Assembly: GCA_934045905.1 (NCBI GenBank)
Contig: OW203773.1
Span: forward strand, 16,727,246 to 16,791,245
Direction: 5' to 3'
Origin: Leuctra nigra
Lineage: Eukaryota > Arthropoda > Insecta > Plecoptera > Leuctridae
Length of the DNA: 64,000 nucleotides
In this document: positions 1-12,800 of the stretch, piece after piece
How the letters are laid out: the number at the start of each line of letters is the position of its first letter
Numbering within the stretch: position 1 is the stretch's first letter
Notes under the pieces: generated by a model
What the model was told of the DNA's origin: nothing
The model's input: only the letters and a program-made list of their open reading frames with translations
Databases searched by the model: none
Made by a program: the position numbers and the translations under genes

Positions 1-294
1 TCTTCAACTAAAAAAAAAATAGAAGAAATCTAAAAATTCAGCACTGAAAAGTAGTGATATCAAAAAAAGGCCAAGTCAAAACTTTTAAAAATTACTTGGC
101 GCATCGTTTTTCTATGGGATTATAGATATATTTTATGTATAGATGAGTATATTTGATTACCGACCTACTTCTATACTATTTATATGCACGATGCGCCAAG
201 TAATTTTTAAAAGTTTTGACTTGGCCTTTTTTTGATATCACTACTTTTCAGTGCTGAATTTTTAGATTTCTTCTATTTTTTTTTTAGCTGAAGA
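1..294. mobile_element. Foldback MITE, possibly cut by the window edge
   Basis: Bases 1-106 and 189-294 are near-perfect reverse complements around an 82-bp AT-rich spacer. The arms include the word cttggcgcatcg and its complement. No protein frame is present. The outer end reaches base 1, so the element may start before the window and a target duplication cannot be checked. A non-autonomous foldback element is the best reading. Confidence 0.8.
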
Positions 295-604
295 GACTTG
301 GCTGGTATTTTTACACGGAGTGTTTTTTATGGGATTCCATCTACGCGAGCAACTTGCCTCGTCTTGTAATGGCATGTGTCTACTAATGTCAAGGTGGCTG
401 TGGCGTGCGAGTACTGAAGCGGTACATATAAGTGCCATGACTTGTTCAGTAGTGCAAGGCAGGCATCGTCATGGTCGCTTGCTGTTTGTAAAGCACAAGA
501 AGAACCGCGTTCTGTGGCTTCAAGGCAACACCACGCAGCGATAACATAGAAACTAAATCATGGGAGGGCAGTAGTGGAGTCCTAATATTTTGGGGGGGTA
601 TACG
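295..604. other. Unassigned spacer
   Basis: There is no recognisable gene. An open frame of 74 codons runs through 320-544, but it has no family likeness and no splice or promoter context. The region may be the remnant of an old repeat. Confidence 0.4.
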
Positions 605-1166
605 ATCCATGGGCGTGCGCAGGATTTCTGCCGGGGGGGGGGGGGGCAAGTCAAAGAAAACAATTTTTCATCGGAATAAGAGGGGTGGGGGGGGGGGGCG
701 CCTCCCATCCAGCCCTGCAGGGCGTTTTTTGGTTTTTGGACAAAGTAAAACCAATTTTGTCCGTTATGAGGCGTATTTTGTTAAAATATTCAATAAGATT
801 TTATAATTTGACACTTGGGGTGGTGGAGGACATGACCCCACCTTGCCCCGCAAGGCGTTTTTTAGTTTTTGGACACTGTAAAATCAATTTTGAGACGTTA
901 TGAGGCGTATTTTGTTAAAATATTCAAATATTTTATAATTTGATACTTCCCTTTGGGTGCATCCTTGGGGGCATGGCACCCAAGGAGGTTTAGCACCACC
1001 TTGCCCCGCAGGGCTTTATTTGGTTTTTTGACACTTCGAAATTAACTTTTTTGAGATTTTTGCTAACGAAATGAAACTAGACGTAAAACACCACCCACAT
1101 TTTATCTTTACTCTTCAGCAAAACTATTTTTTATGTATACGGCGTATACCTGCGTATACCCTGGAC
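605..1166. mobile_element. Poly-G-rich DNA-transposon fragment ('gggcgtgcgcagg' end)
   Basis: It begins with catgggcgtgcgcaggattt, which resembles the ends of the complete hAT-type elements at 18566 and 22202. It carries long G runs (630-648, 685-699) and repeated segments containing ccccgcagggcgttttt. The same segments recur at 29990-30150. The right end was not found; a second element is inserted at 1167. Confidence 0.55.
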
Positions 1167-1679
1167 CAGCGGTCGCCAACCGGTGGTCCGCGGACCACTG
1201 GTGGTCCGCGAGAAAATTTTGGTGGTCCCCAGAGAAATTTTGAAGTTTACTTTTAAGTTTCCATGCAATTTATTTAATTTAGAAAATGGCAATCCAATAC
1301 AAATGTATTGAATTCGGACATGTTTCAATACGTACCTATGCCTTTTACAAAGTATACATATTCACTAGCTCTATAATGAAAATAATATCAGTTTCTGAGT
1401 ATTTTTCCAAAACCTAAGAGTCATTTTAAACGCATTTTCTCGAAATAAAAGTTGGCTGAAATCGCGTAGAGACGCGCCAAATGACTTCCTGAATACAAAA
1501 ATTTTCCGGGACTAAGCGCCCCGGACCCGCTTATTACTGGGGGGCCCTCCCCCCAGACCCCCCATTGTCTCCCTCACTTATCGTATTTCCCGGCACACGT
1601 ATTTTACGCGCCTGAGTGGTCCGCGAGATATAAAATTGTCATAAGCGGTCCGCGAGGTCCTAAAGGTTGGCGACCGCTG
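1167..1679. mobile_element. hAT-type non-autonomous element with intact 8-bp target duplication
   Basis: The ends are cagcggtcgccaacc and ggttggcgaccgctg, a 15-bp perfect terminal inverted repeat. The element is flanked on both sides by ccctggac (1159-1166 and 1680-1687). CAG-type termini and an 8-bp duplication are the hAT hallmarks. At 513 bp and with no transposase frame, it must depend on a transposase supplied in trans. Confidence 0.9.
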
Positions 1680-1687
1680 CCCTGGAC

Positions 1688-2517
1688 TACACCACTGAAG
1701 GAGGGGGTGTCAAAGTTCAATGCGGGAACCAGGAGGTACAGTGAAGGCATTATAATTGGTAAACCCTCCATTAACCAACCACCTGCACCTTCGGCGAAGG
1801 TAGGGGGGGGGGGGGGGGGGGGGGCAAAGTCAATGCATGGAAAGTTGGAAGGGGGGTTGCCTTAAGAAGTTTTTTTTTTGTAAATTTGAAGCTAGGTTTT
1901 GGTGCGTTTTATTAGGAAAAATCATAAAAATAGTGTTTTCTTCCGATTTGAGTTATCTTTACACTTTTTCAGAATACACGATCATTAAGAAATTACAAAA
2001 CAAATTCAGGTGGTGAGGGGAAAAGCATTCAATTTCCTCTGAAAAGGGCAAACAAAACAATGCATGTATTGTTTTTCTAGTTTTCCTTCATATTTATCCC
2101 TCCCCCCTCCCCCCTCTAAGCGTCCTGGACTAAGGACTCATCATAATTGGCATTAATGACGTACTGTTCTGCAACCAGGCTACTATCTATGACAAAATGA
2201 TCTAAAAAATTATAATATTAATATTAATATTAATATTAATAAAAATAATATACCAAATGGTTTAAATGTATGGGTCTGAGAAAAAACTTTAAACAGTCGC
2301 AAAACCTGATCTGAAATAATGTGGGAATTACACAAATTAAATCTAGAAGATATTCAAAATTATCTTCAATTCGCCCCAGATTATCCGAAATAAAAAAAAC
2401 ACACAATTACAGATATCTATGTATAAAATTTTAAGACAACAATATTGAAATTCACTCAAAATTTAAAAGTGAATCAGATAAATATTAAATGAACACTAAA
2501 ATAGTGAGTTGTCACTC
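1688..2517. other. Repeat-derived spacer with poly-G tract and AATATT microsatellite
   Basis: It holds a run of about 24 G at 1801-1824 and an (AATATT)n microsatellite near 2212-2240. It also has C-rich text around 2100 like the tails of the poly-G-rich elements. No gene was seen. Confidence 0.5.
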
Positions 2518-3913
2518 CACTGACAAAAATAACTGTAAATTTCCAGCAATATTTTCGAATTTACGGCACTGAAGAGCCGTAAATTCACAAAAGTGCCGTT
2601 AAAATCATGAAATCAGAGGCTTGTTGGAAAATTCCAGCAAATTTACGGCACGGTGCCGTAATTTTACAAGTCAGCATTCCGTTCTTCCTCTTTCATATAC
2701 CTAAACAGATGCTACAAATTCTAACTGTCTCATTAGCTCAGTTACTAAAGGCAAGTGTCTTCTAACCTAACATAACCCGGTTCGAATCCCGAACACGGCA
2801 AAACTTTTTTATCATATTTTTATTTTTTGAATGTATACATTTAACGATTACATATCTCACCAGCATCGCAGAAATACGGCAATATCATGCCGGGAAAATA
2901 CGGCACCTACTGTATTTTTACGGCATCGGTATCGTAGAAATACGGTACTGGCATGCTGGGAAATCACGGCACCGCAATAAAAGCCTTGGCAGGTTGCTGC
3001 CAGTGTTGGGTAGTAACTTAACGAAAGTAACTAGTTACTGGTAACTGGTAACTAGTTACTTTTTAGGTAACTTTTGGGGTAACTAGTTACTTTTCATCCT
3101 CAGTAACTTTGTGAGTAACTAAGTTACAATTTTACAGGAACTTGTAACTTAATTTTCGTTACTTTTAAAGTTACTTTTAGATGAAATAATTTGACAAAAA
3201 TATAATATTTTCACCTATCTATCTCTTGAGAGAAAATAATAAACCCAGACAACAAATCACAGGAAATGAAATGTGTGTCCTTCCTTCCCATTGATCTATT
3301 TCCTTCCACAAGTCATTAGCAGATAGTTTGGCTGGGGGGGTGCCGCTGCAAGTTTTTCCGAGAATCATACCTATCCGAATGAAAACAAGTATGACGTCAT
3401 CCATACTAGCCAATAAGGGTCGCTTTTACATATAATGTATACCCAATAAGATAGAGTTTCACAAATCAAAGTGATTGTCACATGGATGGACCATTTAAAG
3501 AAGTGAAGTGAAGAGGAAGAGGTGCGTGCATTAATATTTAGTATTTACCATTACCGCGAGTGCAAATTACATTTATTATTAATTTGTATTTTGACTGTGA
3601 GCACGATGACTGTGATTAAATACAAATAATAAAATTGCTTTGTCGAACAAAATCAACCCTCAGCGGAGTTCGATCACTTTTGTGTTTTGTCGAAAAAATA
3701 TCCGAAAAGTAACTTTAAAGTAACTTAAAAGTAACTTAAATTTTTCGGTAACTACTCAGTTACTTTTCAAATCAAGTAACTTACCAAGTAACTTAGTTCC
3801 TTTTGAGACCAGGTAACTTACAGAGTAACTAGTTCCTTTTTACAAGTAACTTACCCAACTCTGGTTGCTGCCGACGCTTTTGCCGTAATTTTCCAGTTTT
3901 ATTTTTCTTAGTG
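2518..3913. mobile_element. MITE with tRNA-like core, copy 1, split by a hAT element
   Basis: The ends read cactgacaaaaataa and ttatttttcttagtg. The interior contains repeated stretches spelling cggca and a tRNA-like stretch at about 2730-2800. That stretch has an A-box-like tagctcagttac and a B-box-like ggttcgaatcc. A second, uninterrupted copy lies at 21478-21902. A hAT element (3001-3863) is nested inside. Confidence 0.75.
3001..3863. mobile_element. hAT-type element nested in the MITE, 8-bp target duplication
   Basis: The ends are cagtgttgggta and tacccaactctg, with gttgctgc duplicated at 2993-3000 and 3864-3871. Sub-terminal regions are dense in the word gtaact and its complement, a known style of hAT-derived MITE found in many animals. 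The middle (about 3200-3650) is unique filler without a transposase frame. Confidence 0.92.
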
Positions 3914-4343
3914 TCCCTAATCGGACCAAATGATAGCTGACGTGACTAGATAATGAGATCCCTGACGAACTAATCTACTGCACTGCCCAAGTCTCATCCC
4001 ACATTCAATCCATCAACACCAGGTGCTGTAACTACACATAAATGATTGAATTCAACAGGGTTCAAGCCGCCTCCCTCTCTAATTCAATCATTTCGGTCTG
4101 AAGTCATTTCTCGGCCATAACATTGATCTAAATGATTTCAGACCCAAATGAGTACGTTTTAGTTAGAGTAAAAGGCCGGATTATGATGGAGTTACCGAAT
4201 ACATAAGTACATAATAAATACAATAACGACATCATTTGTCGACAATATTTTCTCTACTGCCCCTCCTCTCCCCGCTAACCCACCCCTTCCCAAAATGTCA
4301 ATTAACTACCCTCTCGAAAAATTGAAATTTACAGACAACATCT
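3914..4343. other. Unassigned spacer
   Basis: AT-rich DNA with a C-rich patch at 4258-4290. I see no gene, inverted repeat or SINE here. Confidence 0.4.
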
Positions 4344-4942
4344 GTACCTCAGAGGTAGAAGACCCAATGTGCATTTTCTAGATTTTGAGTTGCACACTTT
4401 TGGAATAAAGTAATCAAGCTCATTTTTTATTTATTTAGAAAAGTACAAATTACATGTTATTGTAGCCCGGCTAAACCAATAGGCTGGCTTGTCTGCGGGG
4501 CTACACACTAATTATAAATACAATTAAAACACTATAATACACTAAAAATACATTTATAATACACTCAAGGGAAGAATGTACATACAGTGACAGGTATTCA
4601 AAAACTAGATATACTAATTTCAGCAATCAAAGAAATTTATGGATTAGAAAAATTCTCGGAGACCCATTTTTTAATGATATTTTTAACATCTGATATTTTC
4701 TTCAAATTTCTTAATTCATGAGGGAGCATATTAAAATAATGAGGAATTAATGATTTTCTGTTTTGCAAACCAAATGAATTATAATGTAAACTTGGAATTT
4801 GACTGGTGTCAATAAATAAAGCTTTATAGAAGTTTCTCTTACACAATGTCTCATTACACCATTACAAGTATGACTGGTTTCTGGTTTTTGAGCTCACCTC
4901 AAGAATCATTGAAATGGACTTCGGGCTTTCTACCTCTGAGTA
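4344..4942. mobile_element. TIR repeat (tacctcagaggtag family), copy 1
   Basis: The left end tacctcagaggtag and right end tacctctgagta are imperfect inverted repeats. Internal text (ttgcacacttttggaat, agctcacctc, atggacttc) recurs in the same order at 50890-51136. The middle has been replaced by a non-LTR retrotransposon fragment. A DNA transposon is likely, but its superfamily is not assigned. Confidence 0.6.
4422..4846 (-). pseudogene. 5'-truncated non-LTR retrotransposon tail
   Basis: The minus strand carries an open frame of 69 codons (4846-4637). It ends with a pattern typical of the C-terminal tail of CR1/L2/Jockey-type reverse transcriptases: a 'yN.LP.elR' stretch (residues about 36-46), then 'fK..lk.W'. 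A short 3' UTR and an A-rich end (aaataaataaaaaa on the minus strand, near 4422) follow. No reverse transcriptase core remains, so this is a 5'-truncated insertion inside the TIR repeat. The clade is a guess. Confidence 0.55.
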
Positions 4943-5110
4943 ACTAACATCAATTAAAATAATTAAAACACCTTTCTATTGTTTAGATGTTTAAATATAA
5001 ATTCATATAGTTTGGAAAGTTCCAAATTATGGATTTATTATAAAACTACGTACTTGCAAATTAATATTAGAAATCAATAATTTCATATTTTATAATTTTT
5101 AGACACCAAC

Positions 5111-5379
5111 ACGGAACAGGTTGGGTGAGTGATAATGCTCTGAACTTGTATTCCGGAGGCCCGGGTTTGATTCCCGCGGCCTTCCTTTCTGACTGGGGCT
5201 TTTTCCCTCAGTCGACAGGCAAATGCTGGGAAGGTACCCTACCAATAGGCCACGACCGCCTTCTTCCCACCTTCCATCCTTACCTACTCTTCACCATCAT
5301 CTCCCCATCATCATAACCATTCATCCGTCGCCATTAGCCTCGCTGTAGAACAGTGCGACGTTAAGCCTCAGACAAAAAT
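5111..5379 (+). mobile_element. tRNA-derived SINE, full-length copy
   Basis: A tRNA-like head has a B box (ggtttgattcccg, near 5165). The body contains caggcaaatgctgggaagg. The tail is a CAT-rich tract followed by cagtgcgacgttaagc and a short A run. The same structure recurs at 20073, 38993 (minus), 17374 (minus), 58170 and as fragments elsewhere, so this is the dominant SINE of the window. Confidence 0.85.
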
Positions 5380-6036
5380 ATTAAAACAAATTATACACTA
5401 TAACAAACAACGTTACTGCTGCAGCATTTTAACACAGTTCTCTTCGTAAACAAAAACTTAATTACAAACCCATCATATTTTTGCAAAACAAAATAATACT
5501 CTATAATTTCCTAACAAATTATCTCTTCGCGGTCAATTGACTATCAACTTTCATATTACAAATTACTCTTAAAAAACAGTCCAATAAAACCATCAAATCA
5601 CGCCTATTTGTTCGAGCATATGTGTGTAATGTTATGATGAGTGCAAGAAGTGGCCTGGTTTCGCGTGCATCAGCCGTGAAATGTGGAGGTCTTTTCGCAT
5701 TAGGCTCATGAAGTGTGTTTTAGTTACCGACTTGCTCTTCAAATACGAGCATCTCGGATGCGGCAAGATCATTCGGTGATCTGGTGGTGGTACAGCTAGA
5801 GAGGCTGTGAAATTCAACCAACATACACGTGTGAAGTGACTTTGTTGAAGATTTTATTTCTTATATTGATCGTTAAATATGTGGATTTTGTATTTTTAAG
5901 CGAGTGTTAATTATTTCGAATTTAAGCGTCGTTCGATTTAAGTGAAATGTATGTGAACAGTGCAATATTTCTGATGTGTTAAACGAAAATTCGAACGTTT
6001 TTTTAAAATGAAAGTCATAAACATTCCATTTTCATA
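5380..6036 (+). promoter_or_regulatory. Upstream region and 5' leader of the CUB gene
   Basis: No other gene lies between the SINE and the start codon. I cannot place a TATA box or initiator with confidence. The last about 90 bases contain at least two short upstream ORFs (from 5947 and from 6008). The second has nine codons, and its TAA (6035-6037) overlaps the main ATG at 6037 as TAATG. That arrangement could reduce translation or allow reinitiation. Confidence 0.4.
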
Positions 6037-6883
6037 ATGGGCAACAAATCAGCTCAGATTTTTGTAATCGCATTAATATCGGTTCTGATTTTGGAAACGT
6101 GTGCATTAACTGTCAATTGGGCCCCCATACCACTAAAAAAGCGCCCATACGATACGGTGAAAACGTTTGACAATGGCGGGAACACCGTTCGAACTTTGGT
6201 TTTGCCGAATAACATGAACCAAAATGGAAGCGAGTTTGTTTACGTCCATCGAGAAGGCAGTGGAACGAGTAGTGACAAAATAAACAACGGTTACGAAGAT
6301 TCAGATTTGGAAACCGAAAACAGTGACAATAAATACAAATTCGTAGACTACGAAGCGATTAAAAAGTATTACAAAGACAGTGCTGAAAATAATCATACTA
6401 AAAAGTTGTATGAATTCAATAAATTGTTTGACCACGATGAAGAATTGCCAGAAAGTAGTGATCGAAAATGGGCACCAAATCCTGGGGATTGGATGGATTT
6501 AACGGACAAATATTTAAATAGGAATCATTCCAAATTTGACACAAGGTACAACGTAATAACGTATACGAATCCAAATGAAGAAAATAGTGAAGTTGAAGAA
6601 AACGAAGAAGATACAAAAAACCCCGAGGAAATGCCAACAAACGAAGATAAGATCGACATAAGACAAGACAACGAACTGGAAAGTGGAGACAGCTATGGGT
6701 TTAAGTTTGCGAATGGGACTTATTGGAGATACAAAAGGATGAGAAGACGAAGGCCGAATAATCTGGAGATATTGAAATATTCGGACCGAACTTTCTCGAC
6801 TGCGCAACCCCCTGCGCAGCGCTGGAATATTCTGGATCCAGGGGCAAAGGGGAAAGCGTTGCTGAAGCATAAACTTGCCAAAT
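6037..6883 (+). CDS. CUB gene exon 1: signal peptide and acidic N-terminal region
   Basis: It encodes residues 1-282 and one base of codon 283, ending at donor aaat|gtaagt. The start is the first ATG followed by a good signal peptide (charged start, then a hydrophobic stretch FVIALISVLIL). The rest has no cysteine beyond the signal region. It is rich in Glu, Asp, Asn and Lys, has sequons near NGS, NHT, NHS and NGT, and ends in a basic cluster (RMRRRR) that could be a processing site. The frame runs 20 bases into the intron and then stops. Confidence 0.88.
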
Positions 6884-9800
6884 GTAAGTATTGTTGGATT
6901 TAATTTAGAACGACTAATTTTCGATAATTATTTTTTGATAAGATTGGAACTTTTATTCCAAATCGTCAATTTTCTTATGCTAAATAAATCTTGGTCAGAG
7001 GTTGTAATTTAACTTTAGAATTTGCGCCTAAATAAGTTGTCGATTACTATGCTCCGACACTAAAAGTATCAATAGATGGCGCTGCGGTCACTGTGAATAT
7101 TTTCAAGATGGCGGGAGTAAAGCGGACTCTGTTCACGTCCAACATGGTTTCTTATGGCAAAACATAGTTCAAAAACACGCAATTAACAGGTTATTCAGAC
7201 AATTGAAGTCCTTTTTAACCTGATACTATGTAAACTTATGAATGCATGTACATACAGTAACTATTCATTTCCGTTGATGGATAATAGATAATTTTTAAAT
7301 AAAACTTAAAATTGTCAGTAATAATACTTCTAGAGTGACATTATTGGTTGGTCGATGGGCGGAGCTAGCTTCTTATTGGCTGACGCATTTCATGTTTGCA
7401 TTATTCTGAGACTGCAATTTGAACTCGGAGAAAAATTCTGAGGTGACAGATCGAAAAATCATAATCTTTTCTATAACTGTAATTATTTTTAAGTTTCTAT
7501 GTTTATTAGTGCCTGATGTAGAGGTGTCTAAACTTAGCATGTTGCTTATGAGAAATGTATTCTGTCCTCAAACCTCTAGTGCCACTTTCTGCCGTCAGAG
7601 CGCACATTGCAACTTTTAGTGTCGAATAGTTAGGCCCCATGTACACGGTAAAATGTCATATACAAATTTTTTATAAAATCTTTAACAGAAATGTAACGTG
7701 CTGTAAATGATTTTACAAAACTCTTTGACAGACCATTTTACCATCAAATTGTCTTGTTTATACAGTAAAATTTATTTGAAGAAAGGATTTTATAAAAGTT
7801 TATAGAAAATTTTACCGTCTAAATGAGGCTTTAAATTTTTTTCGAAAATTATCGATTTTGAAAGTAAAACAAGTTTTAATAAAACTTTTGCGCTAGATTT
7901 TAATTCAAACGAAATATTATTTTAATGAGATTTCCTTATTATTTCATGAAAAATTACAAAATATTACCCAAATTAATTGGTGATATAAATATGAGTTTAG
8001 CAATGGAAAGTTAATTGGATCATAAAAGGTGCGAAAACACGAGTTAATGTATATTTTACGAATCTGATGGTACCCATGGTGGAGCTATCACACAGTAATA
8101 TACTTCTACCATGGATGGTACCTATAGATTAACGCATATGTAAATAAGTCATGGTTGAGGAGAGATTCCAAAGTAACCGTCACCTTCACTTCCTTCAAAA
8201 ATGTATGCAAATTATCATAGAAATCGGTCGATATTTCTGAAACTTACACACATTAAAAATATCTTTCCCAATCCTTCAAGCATCACTAATAACACTTTTT
8301 TAAATTTTATATTAATATGTGTATTAAAAAGTTAAAAATATTTTGGCGAAATATTTTGCGGAATATGAATCATTGTTTTTTTATTATTATTGAAATCAGA
8401 AATATTTATTTATTCTTTCAACATTTCAACTTTATAAGTTTTCATGTAAGTAACTCTCGATTTATATTGAGTTTTCAATTTTATATCTTTAGAGTATGAG
8501 GAAATTTGAAACACGTGATCATGTGTTACATGTGATCATGTGAAAGTTATTTAGATTTTGGTGTCTAACTTTTAAAACAGCTCATGTTGGTATTGTTTTC
8601 AATTTTTCCTCTAATAAAATAAGATTTGTGTTCAAATCTACCAATACAAAAAATAATCTTCATTTTATACTAAAAATATACACTATTTTACTTGGCCAGT
8701 AAGCACACATTGGGGGACAATAATATGTGTTTATCTCAAAAACAAGTACACGATGCTAGTTTTTTTGCGATATTCTGATATTGAATGAAATAAAATCTAC
8801 AAAAATGCAAAGTTAAAACGTTTTTTAATCAAAGATATGGTCTTTTACCCCTTCTACAATGTTCAGCTTAGATAATATACCTCATGCAAGTGATGTAAAA
8901 GTTAACCGCAAACACACGCTCAGCTCTAACAGTTTCGTCGCAAAACACAACATTTGGTTAAGCAGTCAATGTTCTCTACAGATCTAATAACTGATATTAA
9001 ATAACATCGTCACATTTGAATAAGTATGAAAACATTCGCTTTCCCCTTTGTAATGTCATCGATGTAAAAACAAAAGTGTTTCCAGTCAAATTATATGGAA
9101 TTACACTTGAACTTTCCATCTGTACTTCCGATTCTGATGATTCAAAGAAGACTCCTCCCCCTTTCTAGGTCACGTGTCATCTTAAGAGTCGGCTGTACTG
9201 AATGTAAACATTGCGAAATAACTTTTGATTCAATTAATAATGAGACATGTGGAAAATATCTAGCATTTACAAAATTTACACACTTTTAGTGTAAATTGCA
9301 TTCTTTAAAAAAAGTATCTCTTCACTCGCTAATAACCTCGATGTACTAAAGTTTCTACAAATAATTTTCTCAAATAATAGTTAATTTAACTAAATATTAA
9401 ATTATCCTACTGGAAATATTTTTTTTTTATTTTCTACACTACAATTTAAATTTCATAGTTAATCACAAAGTCTTAAAATGTTCAATCCGTCTTCAAACCA
9501 ACTCAAAGGCATCACACTTTCCCGTTGCGTCTGGATATTGAAAAGCATTGTTTCAAAAACTATAACTATCAAAACTATGCAATATGTCAATCCCAGTACA
9601 TTATTAGAAGTGGAAACACCACTCTCACACTGTTAGAATAAAATGTCTTAATTTTTTCAAAATATTTTGAACTTCGTGTTAATACACATTTTGGCCTCAA
9701 AAATTAAAAAATGTGTGAAGGTTATATGGTATATAGGGTATATCTTACTATGCAAAAGTATCTTAAAATATTGTCACTGAAAATATTAAAACATAATATA

Positions 9801-12800
9801 TCTTAAAACATTAAGATGCAAAATATGTGTAAAAATAGGAAATTTAAAAAAAAAATCTTTGTTATGTCATACATAATCAATATACGATTTTAATTAATTC
9901 CAAACAAACAACTTACCTCAGAATCTCTAAACAACTTCCCAAAACATGTCTGAGTATTCTTGAAACATCGCCCCCTCCCCCCACTTCCACCCCCACTCCC
10001 GCCCCCATAAGTTGACATTTGATTATCAGTTACTTCACAAGCGTGGATAAAACATCGTTCCATGTAAACGAACTTTCATTCTTAACTAGGTATAAATATA
10101 GAGTGGCTTAGAAATCAATCGCTCATAATCTGTGGGAGGTTTTATTGAAAATAGACGGAGTTCTAAAAATATGGACTAATATTTATCTAGGGATATGAAT
10201 CGATTTTGTTTTATTTGCAGACAATTGTGGAACGATTGCAATCGAAACGGGGAAACGTAATAAATCGTTTTGTTTTAAAAATGTTGGATTGTACCTTGGG
10301 ATATATCCTGTAATATTGATTTTTGTGTGATTTGGCTGTGTATTTTCTAGGTTCATTTTAAAAATAAATATTTGTTTGATTTGGAACTCAAAGAACTATC
10401 TTTGAGGAATATGTGGGATCGCTGTTTTGGGCTGCACAATTTACAACTTCTTTATGTAAAACATTATATACTTATCAAAAAAGTTTTTGTGCCTTACAAG
10501 TGTATTTGTAAAAATATTGTAATTAATACAAAATAAAAAATATCAATAAGTTGCATGCGGTTTTGTATAGCCAAACCATCGACTTTTTTTACAAGATATT
10601 GCAAAGTGAAATAATTGAGCGAGCGAAGCGAGCGTCTCCATTTGGCTCTTTTGGCACGGACCTCTGTTTTTTTTTTTGTTTTTTTTTTTTTTTTCTGTTA
10701 CTGACGATATACAGGTCAGAGTTTTTCTTCGATCGAGCTGAAATTTTGCACACATGTACGTAACATTTCTGATTGTTGCAGACCCTAATTTTTTTGAAAT
10801 CCATTGATTGGTTCAAATTTAAAAAAAATTAACTTTCGATTGGTTGTTTTGATCAAATTGAAATTTTGACAAGTCATTACCCCCAACATTGTACCCAATC
10901 AAACAAAGTTTCAGCCAAATCCTCCCATTGGTTAAAATTTAAAACCATCTTTCCTGTGTTTTTAGAAATTTAAACTATAACCGATTGAACGATCAACTTA
11001 TAACTTCGCATGATGGTTGGGTCCAACATTATCTGCATTTTTGACAATTTTCATACTAATCTGTGTTTAAATCCAAACGTTATTGACATTTTACGGACTA
11101 TTAGCGTGTTGGCTGTCAAATTCACGGCGACTTCGACTCTTCAGTTCAAGGCAAGGTAGTTAGAGCAGAAACTTTCAAACGCAAATGAAACTGATAATGA
11201 CCGTTCAACAGTCGATCTGATATTGTGTAGACACACTTATATCATATGAGTGGTCTCAGGTATATTTTTTGAAGGAGATCCTGTGATTTTTGAAAATTAA
11301 CACGGAACAGTTCAATCATAAAGGTTCAATTGATCAACTTAAAGCTTTGCATGGTTATTTGGACCAATATTTTAGGAATGTTTTGAGATTTCTATACAAA
11401 TCTGTGGCGAAATTTTAGAATTATTGGCTTTTAATGACATTTTCGATAGACAGAATTTCGGTTCGAGGTGTTGCGCGTATCCGTGCTCGCTCATCAACGC
11501 GTTACTCAGATTCATTGGTTAAAATTTAAATAAATATCTCCTGATAGGCTGAAAAATGAAAACGGTCTTCGATAATTCTGATCAAACTCATATTTTGCAT
11601 GATCATTAAGACCAATATTGTCTCTTATTTTACAAAATTTCATCCCAATCAGTTAAGAACGTATGAAGTTATTTACATTTTTAATATCTGTCAGTAATGA
11701 AGTATCGAAATGAATGTTTTCCAGTGCCAATTGAAAATTGATTCTGATTTGCTTTATGAACCAGGTGCTTAGATGCTATTTTAAAGTTTCGATGAAAAGC
11801 ATACACTTTTAAGTTGATATCATAATCAATTCCATATGGATGTATATGTTTTCTGTGCGTTGTGTACGCATTTCCGGTTCGAGAATTTGCACGTACCCGT
11901 GCTCGCTCATCAACGCGTTACACTGAGCGTTTTCCTAGTAGTTGTTCTAGACTGATCAAGTGAGCATTCTATCACAGAGAGAGAGACTCGCATACAGAAA
12001 TATGTTATCTCTCTCACTGAGGTTTTAAGTCAGAGCCTTAATCATTGGTACTTATTCCTGCACCGTCACTGCATGTTTCAGTTCTCAACCTCTTCACCGT
12101 CATCAAGTTAACCAATGACACCTGCTTGACTCAGGACGGTGTTAAGAGCTTGTTGCTCGACCTTTAAGACCACTGACGTCACTGTATGTTTCAGTTCTCA
12201 ACCTCTTCACCGTCATCAAGTTTGCCAATGATCCCTGCTTGACTCAGGACGGTGTAAGGGGGTTTTCTCGACCTTTAAGATCACTGACGTCACTGTATGT
12301 TTCAGTTCTCAACCTCTTTACCGTCATCAAGTTCGCCAATGATCCCTGCTTGACCCAGGACGGTGTTAAGAGCTTGTTGCTCGACCTTTAAGACCAATGA
12401 CGTCACTGTATGTTTCAGTTCTCAACCTCTTCACCGTCATCAAGTTCGCCAATGACCCGTGCTTGACTCAGGACGGTGTTAAGAGCTTGTTGCTCGACCT
12501 TTAAGATCACTGACGTCACTGTATGTTTCAGTTCTCAACCTCTTCACCGTCATCAAGTTCGCCAATGATCCCTGCTTGACTCAGGACGGTGTTAAGAGCT
12601 TGTTGCTCGACCTTTAAGACCAATGACGTCACTGTATGTTTCAGTTCTCAACCTCTTCACCGTCATCAAGTTCGCCAATGACCCGTGCTTGACTCAGGAC
12701 GGTGTTAAGAGCTTGTTGCTCGACCTTTAAGACCACTGACGTCATTGTATGTTTCAGTTCTCAACCTCTTCACCGTCATCAAGTTCGCCAATGATCCCTG

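Noticed and set aside
320..544. 74-codon protein near the left edge
   Set aside because: No homology I can recognise, no conserved start context and no neighbours that would support it.
6416..6870. Minus-strand frames opposite exon 1
   Set aside because: Shadows of a coding exon with a clear signal peptide and matching splice phase on the plus strand.
12055..12757. CRISPR array or satellite DNA
   Set aside because: The units are contiguous copies of an acceptor and exon 2 with no unique spacers, in a eukaryotic intron.
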